Assembly (NCBI RefSeq): GCF_008364765.1
Contig: NZ_VTUY01000015.1
Span: forward strand, 1-64,000
Reading direction: 5' to 3'
From: Bacillus sp. CH30_1T
GTDB taxonomy: Bacteria; Bacillota; Bacilli; Bacillales; Bacillaceae_B
DNA length: 64,000 bases
The notes beneath the pieces were generated by a model, which saw only the letters and a list, made by a program, of their open reading frames with translations, did not search any database and was not told where the DNA came from. This document shows, piece by piece, positions 8,679 to 17,948 of this stretch. How positions within the stretch are numbered: position 1 is the first letter of the stretch; the number at the start of each line of letters is the position of its first letter. The position numbers and the translations under genes are program-made.

Positions 8679-10481
8679 ATGTGTGGAATTGTTGGATATA
8701 TTGGAAATTCAGATACAAAGGAAATTCTTTTAAAAGGTCTTGAAAAGCTTGAGTACCGCGGTTATGACTCTGCAGGTATTGCCGTTCAAAACGATGAAGG
8801 CATCCATGTGTTTAAAGAGAAGGGTCGTATTGCCGACCTTCGTGGTATCGTTGATGAGAGTGTCTCAAGCAACACAGGAATCGGTCACACGCGCTGGGCT
8901 ACCCACGGTGTACCAAGCAAGGTGAATGCTCACCCTCATCAAAGTAATTCAGGCCGTTTTACAATCGTTCATAACGGAGTAATCGAAAATTACTCTCAAC
9001 TTAAGCGTGAATATTTAACGGATGTATCGTTCAAGAGTGACACGGATACAGAAGTAATCGTTCAGTTGATTGAAAAGATTGTAGAAGAAGGAAACACGGT
9101 AGAGGAAGCTTTCCGTCAAACGTTAATGCTTCTTAAAGGCTCTTATGCTATCGCCCTTTTAGATTCTGAAAATGATGAAACAATCTATGTAGCGAAAAAT
9201 AAAAGTCCGCTGCTTGTAGGTCTGGGAAAAGACTTCAACGTTGTAGCAAGTGATGCTATGGCGATGATTCAAGTAACAGACCAATACGTTGAGCTTATGG
9301 ATAAAGAAATGGTCATCGTAACGAAAGAAAAGGTTGAAATTCAAAATCTGATCGGTGAAGTAATGGAACGTGCTCCTTACACCGCTGAAATCGATGCGAG
9401 TGATATCGAAAAAGGAACATACCCTCACTATATGCTTAAAGAAATCGATGAACAGCCACTAGTGATGCGTAAAATCATTCAAGCTTACCAAAATGAGAAC
9501 AACGAACTTCACATCGATGAGCCAATCGTCGGCGCGATGCAAGAAGCGGACCGTGTCTACATCATTGCATGTGGAACGAGCTACCACGCTGGTCTTGTTG
9601 GAAAGCAATTCATCGAGAAGAGTGCAGGAATTCCTGTAGAAGTTCATGTAGCAAGCGAATTCAGTTACAATATGCCTTTACTTTCTAAGAAACCACTATT
9701 TATCTTTATTTCGCAAAGTGGTGAAACGGCAGATAGTCGTGCCGTACTGGTTCAAGTCAAAGAGCTTGGACATAAATCATTAACGATCACAAACGTAGCG
9801 GGTTCTACCCTGTCTCGTGAAGCGGATTACACATTGCTTCTTCATGCAGGACCTGAAATTGCCGTTGCTTCAACAAAAGCGTACACAGCTCAGTTGGCTG
9901 TACTTGCTATCCTTGCACACGTTGCTGGGCAGGCATGTGGAAACAACCAGGACTTTGATCTTGTTCAAGAGCTTGGTATTGTTGCTACTGCGATGGAAGC
10001 ACTTTGCGATACGAAAGAAGAATTTGAAGATATCGCACGCGAATATCTATCAACGACTCGCAACTGTTTCTTCATCGGCCGCTCACTGGACTTCTATGTA
10101 GGTCTGGAAGGCGCTTTGAAGCTGAAAGAAATCTCTTACATCCAGGCAGAAGGATTTGCCGGAGGAGAACTTAAACACGGTACGATCGCTCTGATCGAAG
10201 AAGGTACTCCGATCGTTGCACTTGCAACTCAAGAAGAAGTAAACCTAGGCATCAGAGGAAATGTGAAAGAGGTAGTCGCTCGTGGAGCAAACCCTTGTAT
10301 CATTTCCATGAAAGGCTTAGAAGACGAAGAAGATCGCTTCGTCATCCCGGAGGTTAACCCATTGTTAACACCTCTTATCTCTGTCATCCCATTACAATTA
10401 ATTTCTTACTATGCTGCTCTGCACCGCGATTGTGATGTAGATAAGCCGCGTAACCTGGCAAAGTCGGTTACGGTTGAGTAA
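8679..10481 (+). CDS. glmS: Glutamine--fructose-6-phosphate aminotransferase
   Basis: Makes glucosamine-6-phosphate from fructose-6-phosphate and glutamine, the entry to amino-sugar synthesis. 600 residues: class II glutaminase domain beginning MCGIVGYIG (nucleophilic Cys2) to about 225, then two SIS sugar-isomerase domains, ending with the family C-terminus [20 protein letters not shown] precedes the ATG at 8679; the longer frame from 8625 runs into the leader hairpin and was rejected. Controlled by the glmS ribozyme. Confidence 0.98.
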   Translation: MCGIVGYIGNSDTKEILLKGLEKLEYRGYDSAGIAVQNDEGIHVFKEKGRIADLRGIVDESVSSNTGIGHTRWATHGVPSKVNAHPHQSNSGRFTIVHNGVIENYSQLKREYLTDVSFKSDTDTEVIVQLIEKIVEEGNTVEEAFRQTLMLLKGSYAIALLDSENDETIYVAKNKSPLLVGLGKDFNVVASDAMAMIQVTDQYVELMDKEMVIVTKEKVEIQNLIGEVMERAPYTAEIDASDIEKGTYPHYMLKEIDEQPLVMRKIIQAYQNENNELHIDEPIVGAMQEADRVYIIACGTSYHAGLVGKQFIEKSAGIPVEVHVASEFSYNMPLLSKKPLFIFISQSGETADSRAVLVQVKELGHKSLTITNVAGSTLSREADYTLLLHAGPEIAVASTKAYTAQLAVLAILAHVAGQACGNNQDFDLVQELGIVATAMEALCDTKEEFEDIAREYLSTTRNCFFIGRSLDFYVGLEGALKLKEISYIQAEGFAGGELKHGTIALIEEGTPIVALATQEEVNLGIRGNVKEVVARGANPCIISMKGLEDEEDRFVIPEVNPLLTPLISVIPLQLISYYAALHRDCDVDKPRNLAKSVTVE

Positions 10482-10496
10482 GGGTTAAATAGATGA

Positions 10497-10532
10497 AAAC
10501 CGGTTGGTCTCTCTGGGCCGACCGGTTTTTTA
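10497..10532 (+). terminator. Intrinsic terminator of glmS
   Basis: About 12-bp stem AAAACCGGTTGG/CCGACCGGTTTT followed by a T run. Confidence 0.9.
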
Positions 10533-10854
10533 TGCGTCAGACTCCAGTTCGCCGTGTAATTCAGACGTTTATTCATAGAATTTATCACCATTTGGTAGTT
10601 TGCCATTTGGGGTGGGAATTATGCGCAGAAGAGGTAGTTCTATAGGTAAGTGGTGAGAAAAAGAAAATAATTAAGCACTTTCCTTTACCCAACCACGTAA
10701 AACCCTTATAATCATACAAATAGATTCATGTTCTCTTCGTGCACCAGCGAATATAGAGTAACCTGCTGCTTCCGCAGTCCAGGTTACTTTTTTATTGGAA
10801 CGGGTACGATAATAGAGAATGAAAAACGGTGTGAAAGTAAGGGTATGATGATAA
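10533..10854. other. Intergenic region with one strong hairpin
   Basis: 320 bases without a supported gene. Reading frames here are short and lack ribosome sites. The only clear structure is the terminator-like hairpin at 10757-10795, which has no obvious gene before it and may end a small RNA. Confidence 0.5.
10757..10795 (+). terminator. Intrinsic terminator, upstream of FUSC gene
   Basis: Stem AGTAACCTG (10757-10765) with CAGGTTACT (10780-10788) and then TTTTTATT. No gene on the plus strand precedes it; either it ends an unrecognised small RNA or it is a leader attenuator of the next gene. Confidence 0.7.
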
Positions 10855-13053
10855 ATGAAACAGTTACATAGACAGCATATATGGCTAGGAAGGTTCCTCG
10901 CGTCAGACCCGGGCCGCAAGAGATTTCAGCAGGCTGGTAAGGCAACGATCAGTTTAATATCGGCTGTGTTTACGATGCTGTTTTTATTAAAACTATTCGA
11001 TCACACAACGATTACGCCGGCCATTGTGTCAGGTATGGTGGGGATGCTTGGGATCTTCGTTGTCATGGATGACACAACGGCTAAAAAGAAGGTCACGACC
11101 CCGTTGATCGGTGTGGCGGTAGCGGTTGGAATCACATTGGGCTCTGCCTTTGCCCATTATAGTTTAGTTGTAAATATTCTACTGGTAGGAGCGATATTCA
11201 GCGCTTTTTACTTCTCCCGATTTGCCATCCGGTACTTTTCCATGGGAATGGCAGGATTCTTGTCGATTTATATTTCGTCGATTCTGCAGCTTGATGTGAC
11301 TCACCTTTCATGGTTCTACATCGGGATAGTGATTGGTGTCGTGTACGCTTTTCTTTATAACTTCATTATCTTTAAAGGTTCGGTTCATGTGTTAAGAAGG
11401 AGCATGCGTTCATTTCATATTCAATCCAACTTGACATTTACGATTTTAATGAAGATGATCGAGGATCCGGACACGAGTAGTAAACGGAGGAAGCTTCTCA
11501 ATCGAAATGTTCGAAGGCTGAATGAGTATGCAAGAATCGTAGCCAGTGATATCAATGAGAATGATTTGAAGAAGCTTTGGCCTGGTATCGAACCTTCGCA
11601 ATTGCGTCTCTATGTTTTTGATACAGAGATGTTGATTCAGACGTTAACCGATTCTTTGAAGCGGCTCAAGGAGTTGGATGCCTTAGAGGTTACTGAGCTT
11701 AGACGCTTGTTGGTCTGGGTTCTCCGCTCGCTCCGTGATGCAGAAGTACTGGCCCAGGATTATGATCCCCGTTCCCTTGAAGAAGCGGAAATGGCCATTC
11801 AGGCCCTTCGTCTTCTTTTGTCAGAGGTGTTGAATCAAGAAGAAAAGCCTAAGGGCTGGGTGTACCTTCTAAGGCGTATCGAGTCCATTGCCAATCATGT
11901 ACTGGAAGCAGCCATCACCATTCAAGAATCACTGAAGGTTTCAAATAGCAAGGAAACGAACATAGAGAATAAGGACGAGTCTCTTGATGAGGAAAAAGAG
12001 GATAAGCCTGAAGAGGAGATAAAGAGTTTAAAACCTTCTACTCGTAAGGCGATTCAAGCGCTTGTAGCCGGTACGTTAGCGATTATTGTAGGGGAGTTGA
12101 TTGCTCCAGCACAACCCTACTGGGTACTGTTAACTACTTTCATTATTCAAATTGGTACAGAGTCAGTAGGTAGAACGTATATGAAGGCCTTTCAACGTTC
12201 GGTCGGAACGGTGATCGGGGCCATTCTTGGATTCGGGGCTGCAAAGCTCGTTTCAGGAAATTCTGAGCTTGAAGTTTTCCTCTTGTTTGTCGTTCTGTTT
12301 CTGGCCTTCTATCTTTTCACGGTTTCGTATACTCTCATGAGCTTGTTCATTACGATGCTCATCGCGTTTATGTATGACCTGCTCCTGGGCGGAATCAGTA
12401 TGCAGCTGATGGGGGCACGGGTCATTGATACAATTGCTGGAGCGGTGATTGCCCTCACTGTCTCGGCATTTGTATTTCCAAAGAAAACGAAAGACAAGGT
12501 GGCAGATGCCTTTGATGATTTTCTTGAAGAGCTTGGAGGATATGTTTCTTCCTATATAAAAACCTTTACGAATATTGAAGACAAACCATTAACAGATCAA
12601 GCTTTCGATTTGGATCAGTTGCTTCAGGGAATTAAGGATGAGGCGCAATCGCTTTTACAAAGACCTGGTGCCGTGACAAGGTCGGGAATCGGTCGTTGGA
12701 TCACAGTGGTGACAGCCATAAACTATTATGCGAAGCATCTGCTGGCTTCGTCTAATAGAAAAGTACCTACAAAGGTTTCGGAAGAACTATCCAGTGTTTT
12801 TCACCAGACAGAGGAAAAAATTACTCATAACATAGAAACACTTCGACAATTATTAAAAGAAAATGAGGGCAGCCGTGTGTTGTGGAGCTTAGGTCAGGAG
12901 AGGGAGAAAATCGAAACCCTGGCACCGAGCTGGAAGAAATCACAGGTGGATCTGATTCATCACCTCTACTATGTGTGGAGAATCAATCAATCAATTATAG
13001 CACTTGGAGAGGAATTGGGTGCTGAGGTGAAGGAAACTCAAACAAAAGGGTAA
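10855..13053 (+). CDS. FUSC-family (aromatic acid exporter type) membrane protein
   Basis: 732-residue membrane protein with the duplicated layout of the FUSC/ArAE family: about five to six hydrophobic segments at 30-180, a long soluble helical part (about 190-395, with an acidic stretch rich in Glu, Asp and Lys around 365-395), a second membrane block at about 400-545 including QPYWVLLTTFIIQIGTESVG, and a C-terminal cytoplasmic helical tail. Family members are thought to export aromatic acids or similar anions; the substrate here is unknown. Single gene between two terminators. The start ATG 10855 has only a weak TAAGGG 11 bases upstream. Confidence 0.8.
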   Translation: MKQLHRQHIWLGRFLASDPGRKRFQQAGKATISLISAVFTMLFLLKLFDHTTITPAIVSGMVGMLGIFVVMDDTTAKKKVTTPLIGVAVAVGITLGSAFAHYSLVVNILLVGAIFSAFYFSRFAIRYFSMGMAGFLSIYISSILQLDVTHLSWFYIGIVIGVVYAFLYNFIIFKGSVHVLRRSMRSFHIQSNLTFTILMKMIEDPDTSSKRRKLLNRNVRRLNEYARIVASDINENDLKKLWPGIEPSQLRLYVFDTEMLIQTLTDSLKRLKELDALEVTELRRLLVWVLRSLRDAEVLAQDYDPRSLEEAEMAIQALRLLLSEVLNQEEKPKGWVYLLRRIESIANHVLEAAITIQESLKVSNSKETNIENKDESLDEEKEDKPEEEIKSLKPSTRKAIQALVAGTLAIIVGELIAPAQPYWVLLTTFIIQIGTESVGRTYMKAFQRSVGTVIGAILGFGAAKLVSGNSELEVFLLFVVLFLAFYLFTVSYTLMSLFITMLIAFMYDLLLGGISMQLMGARVIDTIAGAVIALTVSAFVFPKKTKDKVADAFDDFLEELGGYVSSYIKTFTNIEDKPLTDQAFDLDQLLQGIKDEAQSLLQRPGAVTRSGIGRWITVVTAINYYAKHLLASSNRKVPTKVSEELSSVFHQTEEKITHNIETLRQLLKENEGSRVLWSLGQEREKIETLAPSWKKSQVDLIHHLYYVWRINQSIIALGEELGAEVKETQTKG

Positions 13054-13077
13054 AGTGCAATTCGCTTTACCCTTTTA
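13044..13077 (+). terminator. Intrinsic terminator overlapping the FUSC stop codon
   Basis: 12-bp stem AAAAGGGTAAAG/CTTTACCCTTTT; the 5' arm includes the stop codon. Confidence 0.85.
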
Positions 13078-13216
13078 TTTATTGCGCTAATTCCACCTGG
13101 TATATGAATAAAATTATGTTGCAGATATTCATTTTAGATAACTTCTTGTCAGAAATTGTTTTAACCCATCATTCTTCGGGAAAAGCATACCATCTAAATA
13201 TCGTGAGGTGGAGGAA

Positions 13217-13948
13217 ATGGCAGCCGAAAGCTTATTGCTAACAAAAGAAGATATGAAAAACCCTGAACTTGTTCCTCAATGGGTGATCGAAGAATATGAG
13301 AATTTTCACGAGGTTGTAACTGATCGAACGTTTCCTTGTTACTTCGGTATGACCGGAGAGAAAAAAGGAGAGCTTCGGTATTCGTATATCAGTCACGACA
13401 ATTGGGAGCACCTGCCACAGACGATTCAAGAGTTTATCGACTTGTTCGATGTACCAGAAGGTGAGCGGCTGATTCGACACGGATTCTTTTTGTTTGTTGA
13501 ACCGGAGGATGAGGAGAGGTCCGTCCCTCATTATCGTGAGTATTTCTGGAATATTCTGCAGTTTCTTCATGATGAGGATGAGGAGGCTTGGCCTGAGGAT
13601 TACCCGGAGGATCCGGATCATCATTTGTGGGCGTTTTCATTTGCCGGGGAGCCGTTTTTCGTGTTTGGGAATGCTCCTGCTTATAAGCAGCGAAAGACGA
13701 GGGACCTTGGGAACAGCTTGGTATTAGGCTTTCAGCCGAGAAGGATCTTTGAAGGATTGGAAGGAACGTCAAAGGGTGGCATTATGTCCCGTGAGAAAGT
13801 TAGGGAGCGGGTTGAGAAGTGGGACGGCTTACCGAAGCATCCGAATATCAGTCATTATGGAGACCCTGAACACCGTGAATGGAAGCAATACTTCATTGGA
13901 GACGACGTAGAACCGATCGAGGGCAAATGCCCCTTTCATCATAAATAA
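13217..13948 (+). CDS. YqcI/YcgG family protein
   Basis: 243-residue soluble protein of unknown biochemical function, recognised by the family's FPCYFG near the N-terminus, RHGFFLFVEP, DPDHHLWAFSFAGEPFFV, NAPAYKQRKTRDLG and LGFQPRRIFEGL. Ends with a Cys-His motif, KCPFHHK. ATG 13217 was preferred over GTG 13208 because GAGGTG lies six bases before it. The codons for ERSVP (around 13515-13528) contain a full copy of the dispersed AGGTCCGTCCCT motif. Single gene, closed by a shared terminator. Confidence 0.85.
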   Translation: MAAESLLLTKEDMKNPELVPQWVIEEYENFHEVVTDRTFPCYFGMTGEKKGELRYSYISHDNWEHLPQTIQEFIDLFDVPEGERLIRHGFFLFVEPEDEERSVPHYREYFWNILQFLHDEDEEAWPEDYPEDPDHHLWAFSFAGEPFFVFGNAPAYKQRKTRDLGNSLVLGFQPRRIFEGLEGTSKGGIMSREKVRERVEKWDGLPKHPNISHYGDPEHREWKQYFIGDDVEPIEGKCPFHHK

Positions 13949-13953
13949 GTGAA

Positions 13954-13985
13954 AGAGTGTCAGGACCAGCCTGACACTCTTTTCT
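13954..13985. terminator. Bidirectional terminator
   Basis: Stem AGAGTGTCAGG/CCTGACACTCT with T-rich flanks on both strands, between the convergent YqcI-type and DUF4097 genes. Confidence 0.85.
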
Positions 13986-14849
13986 TTAATATATATCGAC
14001 ATTCCCACTAGAGACGGAAACATTAATGTTGTATTTACCAGACCCTGCCACACCTGAAAGATCCCCATCTTCTCTTTTCTGATTCTGTAATGGCAGATTG
14101 CAGGAAATGTCTCCGCTGCTTGCTTTTCCGTTCAGTTTGAAGCTTGCGTCTTCCGGCAGATCCAGGTTGACACCTCCAGAGCTTACATCAAAATTCACAT
14201 CACCGCTAAGAGTTTTCATCCCGACCGTTAGCTCCCCGGAAGATAAGTCACCTTCCAGTGGGCCTTTATAATTCGACAATTCCACATCTCCGGAGCTGAT
14301 ATCGACATTACCTTCTTTTGTTGAGAGGGCATTCACGACCAAGTCTCCAGAAGAACCATCATGTTCGAATACATTCGTCTCAAGGTTTTCAAGAATCATG
14401 TTTCCAGAACCCATCTCAACCGATAACTCATCGAGCTCCATTCGATTCGCAGCGGATTCTCCGGCAAATTGTAAGTTACCCGAACCAATCTCTATTTCCA
14501 TGCTTCGATTATATTCTTTTGGAATGTATACAGTTACGTTTGATTTGCGGTTGAACCCTATCCATTCATACCATTTATGCTTTACAGCCACTTCAATGGT
14601 GTCACCCTTTTTAGCTAAAGTCAGCGCCCCTTTTCCTTCAATATCAACCTTGACTTCATTTTTGTCTGTAGGAATGACTTCTGTATCGCTGCCTTCCATT
14701 TTAAGATCGATGTGATCGATTTTGTCCGTTACCCCGATACGTTCCCCTGACTGACTTTCTTTAGCAAATAACGATGTATTGTCATTCAGGATGACGTATA
14801 GCGTACCAAGTGCAAGCAGTGCAATGATCACGGCAAAAGCATTTTTCAT
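13986..14849 (-). CDS. DUF4097 family beta-strand repeat protein (LiaG-like)
   Basis: 287 residues: an N-terminal membrane segment or uncleaved signal (MKNAFAVIIALLALGTLYVI), then a beta-helix-like domain with many repeated short turns containing SSGDV, GSGNM, SSGEL and SSGNV, typical of DUF4097/LiaG-type proteins exposed on the outer face of the membrane. Function is unknown; LiaG family members accompany envelope-stress systems, but no liaFSR genes are in the window. GAGGGA lies upstream of the ATG. Monocistronic. Confidence 0.75.
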   Translation of the reverse strand: MKNAFAVIIALLALGTLYVILNDNTSLFAKESQSGERIGVTDKIDHIDLKMEGSDTEVIPTDKNEVKVDIEGKGALTLAKKGDTIEVAVKHKWYEWIGFNRKSNVTVYIPKEYNRSMEIEIGSGNLQFAGESAANRMELDELSVEMGSGNMILENLETNVFEHDGSSGDLVVNALSTKEGNVDISSGDVELSNYKGPLEGDLSSGELTVGMKTLSGDVNFDVSSGGVNLDLPEDASFKLNGKASSGDISCNLPLQNQKREDGDLSGVAGSGKYNINVSVSSGNVDIY

Positions 14850-14981
14850 AACTATCCCTCGCTTTGATTTGTTTTTCCATTTTATAGTATTATTTTAATG
14901 CAGCTGCCGGTTCATCACAATGAGCCATAGGATTATTTTTGAATCAGACCAGAGGCCGAGTTCGTGCGGGTTATGTAATTG

Positions 14982-15007
14982 AAAAGACCGGCCTTTGATG
15001 ACCGGTC
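14982..15007 (-). terminator. Intrinsic terminator of the CAP lipoprotein gene
   Basis: Minus-strand stem GACCGG/CCGGTC followed by TTTTC. Confidence 0.75.
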
Positions 15008-15014
15008 CGAAGCT

Positions 15015-15776
15015 TTATTTCGCGATAAACATTTGCGTCCAATAAATTCCCTGGCTGGGATCCTTCGCCGTTCCAACACCAATATGAGTGACTTGCTTGT
15101 TTAAAATATTTTTACGATGACCGGGACTGTTCATCCATGCATTAACGACAGATTCAGGTGTTTTTTGTCCAACAGCAATGTTTTCAGCTGCCGTGGAGTA
15201 ATCCACCCCGAAGTTCTCCATCATTTCAAAAGGGGATCCATACGTTGGAGACGTATGAGAGAAATAGTCATTTTCCTTCATGTCCTCTGATTTCATCTCC
15301 GCCACATTCGCTAACTCTCCATCCATCTTCAAGGCACCAAGTCCATTTTTCTTACGTTCCTGGTTGGTTAAATCAACGACCTGCTTCATAAATCCACTAG
15401 CATCGGATGCCTGTGCATCCTGTTTGGGTTGACCCTCTGTAGGTGGTTCCGGTTGTGCCGTATTCGGTTCTTGTGCAGGCTGATTCGGCTGACGGGCTTC
15501 TTCATTACCTGGCGCATTTTCCTCACCGGGGTCTAAGTGGGTAAATTCGCGTAAGTCACCATTTGGGTCTATCGGAGCCATGAAACGGTGAAGGGGAGTT
15601 TGGCTTCCTTGCATTCCATCCATCCGATCTCTGCCGTCGTTATCATAGGTAACAGGATCGTAATTCACGTTTTGTGTATCCATCAGGTTATCGTTTGCAT
15701 CGTTATTGTTACAGGCAGTCATCAGCATAAACGGGATGACGGCACAGGCTGTTATGGAAAAAAATCGTTTTTTCAT
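15015..15776 (-). CDS. CAP (SCP/PR1)-domain lipoprotein, YkwD-like
   Basis: 253-residue secreted lipoprotein. The signal peptide ends in the lipobox LMTAC (Cys22). A Pro/Glu/Gln-rich linker covers about 80-125, and a CAP domain occupies the C-terminal 120 residues (LTNQERKKNGLGAL, FSHTSPTYGSPFEM, AAENIAVG, NSPGHRKNIL, GIYWTQMFIAK). Bacillus homologues such as YkwD are surface proteins of unclear activity. A decayed C-terminal fragment of a related protein lies at 31391-31465. Single gene with its own terminator. Confidence 0.88.
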   Translation of the reverse strand: MKKRFFSITACAVIPFMLMTACNNNDANDNLMDTQNVNYDPVTYDNDGRDRMDGMQGSQTPLHRFMAPIDPNGDLREFTHLDPGEENAPGNEEARQPNQPAQEPNTAQPEPPTEGQPKQDAQASDASGFMKQVVDLTNQERKKNGLGALKMDGELANVAEMKSEDMKENDYFSHTSPTYGSPFEMMENFGVDYSTAAENIAVGQKTPESVVNAWMNSPGHRKNILNKQVTHIGVGTAKDPSQGIYWTQMFIAK

Positions 15777-15952
15777 GTCAGATCCTCCAATATTTTTAAT
15801 TGCCTTTTATAAGTAGGCATTTAACAGTCTTTAATATGTACTTTCTACGTGTTCTTTACACTGTTAATAATAGGGTTTGCTTCTTTGTTAAAGAGGGTTT
15901 TGTGATTTGAACCCGAATAGTATGGATAAGAATTAAAGGAGGTTTTCCATCA

Positions 15953-17005
15953 ATGGAACGAAAGCGATTACGGGAAATGGGAGTCGGTATCGGTTCTTTT
16001 TCAAGTGGGAAGTATAACAGCATTACCGATATTGAGGGAGTGAAGGTCGGGCATAAAACCCTTCACTATGAGCATGAAGGTAACGTGGTACGAACGGGTG
16101 TAACGGCGATTTTACCTCATGATGGCAATCTGTTTCGTGATAAGCTATGCGCGGGTTGTCATGTGATAAATGGCTTTGGAAAAACAGTCGGGACGATTCA
16201 AATCGAGGAGCTGGGTGTCCTTGAAAGTCCCATTCTCTTGACGAATACTCTTTCAGTTGGGGATGTGTTAAAAGGGACGGTTCAATATATGCTGGACGAA
16301 ACACCTGAAATCGGAGACACAACGGGGACAGTAAATGTCATTGTGGGAGAATGCAATGATGGGTTTCTTAATGATATCCGCGGTCTTCATGTAAAGCCTG
16401 AAGATGCCAGGGAAGCAATTCTTCATGCACAATCCGGACCTGTAGAAGAAGGCTGTGTAGGAGCGGGAACGGGAATGCTTTGTTTAGGGTATAAAGGTGG
16501 TATAGGGACGAGCTCCAGGGAGTGTGCCTTTGGAGATGAGAAGTATACGGTGGGAGCCCTGGTGTTAACGAATTTTGGTCAGAGGAAAGATCTAAGGTTA
16601 CCTATCCTAAACGCTTTGGAGGATCATAATACACCGGATGGATCAATCATGATGATCCTGGCGACGGACGCACCTCTAAATGAAAGACAGCTTAAACGAC
16701 TGGCGAAACGTGCTTCATTCGGCCTTTCAAGAACGGGTTCGTATGCAGCCCATGGGAGTGGTGATGTTGTACTTGCGTTTTCTACAGCTCACCGCATTCC
16801 ACATCAGCCTTCCAGTGATAACACGATTCCTTACGTTTTCATTAAAGAAGACGGACCGATCATCTCTACTCTATTTGAAATGGCAGTGGATAGTGTAGAA
16901 GAAGCCATATGGAACTCTCTCTGTAAAGCGGAAACCACAACGGGCAGGAATGGACGGAAGGTGGAAGCGATACCTTTAGATTTGGTTTATGGACTGACGA
17001 AATAA
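15953..17005 (+). CDS. P1-family (DmpA-type) peptidase
   Basis: 350-residue Ntn-hydrolase of the S58/DmpA family, which includes L-aminopeptidase/D-esterases and beta-aminopeptidases. The precursor is expected to self-cleave before Ser231 in TPDGSIMMILATDAPL, the position that becomes the new N-terminal nucleophile. Other family blocks: ITDIEGVKVGHKT, GAGTGMLCLGYKGGIGTSSR and SYAAHGSGDVVLAFSTAH. AAAGGAGG lies upstream of the ATG. Substrate is unknown. Single gene. Confidence 0.9.
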   Translation: MERKRLREMGVGIGSFSSGKYNSITDIEGVKVGHKTLHYEHEGNVVRTGVTAILPHDGNLFRDKLCAGCHVINGFGKTVGTIQIEELGVLESPILLTNTLSVGDVLKGTVQYMLDETPEIGDTTGTVNVIVGECNDGFLNDIRGLHVKPEDAREAILHAQSGPVEEGCVGAGTGMLCLGYKGGIGTSSRECAFGDEKYTVGALVLTNFGQRKDLRLPILNALEDHNTPDGSIMMILATDAPLNERQLKRLAKRASFGLSRTGSYAAHGSGDVVLAFSTAHRIPHQPSSDNTIPYVFIKEDGPIISTLFEMAVDSVEEAIWNSLCKAETTTGRNGRKVEAIPLDLVYGLTK

Positions 17006-17128
17006 GACCTGAACCTTTATTCGTTACCTCTTTAGTATTTTTTCTTTAATGGAAATTTATTTAACCATCCATTAAATGGGGTATACCATACATATGCGTG
17101 AATTATTTGGTTGAAGGAAGTGACAGTC

Positions 17129-17713
17129 ATGAATTATACCCCTATGCCTCTTTCGTTTTTCCAACAGCCCACTTTGGAACTTGCAAAGTCTTTGTTGGGA
17201 TGTGTGTTAGTGAAAGAGACGGAGGAGGGAGAAGCTTCAGGTTATATTGTGGAAACGGAAGCGTATTTAGGGCCAGAGGATCGGGCGGCTCACAGCTATG
17301 GGAATAGACGGACGAAGCGGACGGAAGTCATGTTTCATGAAGCCGGCAGAATCTATACATATGTTATGCATACTCACTGCCTGGTCAATGTAGTGAGTGG
17401 GGAAAAAGAAAAACCCGAAGCGATTCTCATTAGAGCGGTCGAACCCCTTGATGGCTTGGAGCTAATGGAAAGAAGACGATCAGGTCATGTGAAAAAAAAT
17501 TGGACAAATGGCCCGGGAAAACTGACAAAAGCGTTGGGCATTACCATGGAGGATTACGGAGGCAGCTTTCTGGAACCCCCTCTCATCATTTCAAAGGGAT
17601 ACCAGCCTGAAGAGATTATGGAAGGAAAACGAATTGGGATTGATAACACAGGGAAAGCCAGAGATTATCCGTGGAGGTTCTGGGTAAAGGACAATCCTTA
17701 TGTATCAAGATGA
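17129..17713 (+). CDS. DNA-3-methyladenine glycosylase (AAG/MPG type)
   Basis: Base-excision repair enzyme removing alkylated purines. 195 residues with the AAG family blocks GYIVETEAYLGPEDRAAHS (catalytic Glu and substrate Tyr), RTKRTEVMFHEAGRIYTYVM and WTNGPGKLTKALGI. ATG 17129 follows AAGGAAGTGA at about 6-8 bases; the upstream in-frame start at 17111 lacks a ribosome site. B. subtilis YxlJ is the likely counterpart. Monocistronic. Confidence 0.92.
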   Translation: MNYTPMPLSFFQQPTLELAKSLLGCVLVKETEEGEASGYIVETEAYLGPEDRAAHSYGNRRTKRTEVMFHEAGRIYTYVMHTHCLVNVVSGEKEKPEAILIRAVEPLDGLELMERRRSGHVKKNWTNGPGKLTKALGITMEDYGGSFLEPPLIISKGYQPEEIMEGKRIGIDNTGKARDYPWRFWVKDNPYVSR

Positions 17714-17768
17714 TCATTTTTGAGAATTTTCTAATAATCAATTAAAAAATAACCCATAAGTACTATGT

Positions 17769-17888
17769 TTGTGGTATATTTTTCTTATGAGAAAAATCAT
17801 ATACTGACAATTCGAATGGGAGCTTTGAACCTAAATGATAGATGGGCGCTTACATTTAGGGGAGCTAGTAGCGCAACCGACCACATAC
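17769..17888 (+). ncRNA. c-di-GMP-II riboswitch aptamer
   Basis: The 3' half, CTAGTAGCGCAACCGACC, is nearly identical to the class II c-di-GMP aptamer of Clostridium (GTTAGTAGTGCAACCGACC as I recall it). Supporting structure: hairpin CCTAAATG (17831-17838)/CATTTAGG whose loop contains GGGCGCT, able to pair with AGCGC (17870-17874) as the class-specific pseudoknot. The outer stem can be formed by TGTGGT (17770-17775) and ACCACA (17880-17885). The next gene encodes an EAL phosphodiesterase, fitting the ligand. The boundary on the 5' side is approximate. Confidence 0.78.
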
Positions 17889-17921
17889 GAACGTAGGAAT
17901 ACGTTTTTGTGTGGTTTTTTT
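17880..17921 (+). terminator. Riboswitch-controlled terminator before the EAL gene
   Basis: 16-position stem ACCACATACGAACGTA/TACGTTTTTGTGTGGT with a single mismatch and GGAA loop, followed by a T run. Its first bases (ACCACA) are the same ones predicted to close the aptamer's outer stem, so ligand binding should prevent terminator formation and raise expression. Confidence 0.8.
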
Positions 17922-17948
17922 ATAATCTATAGAGAGTATAGGGGTCCT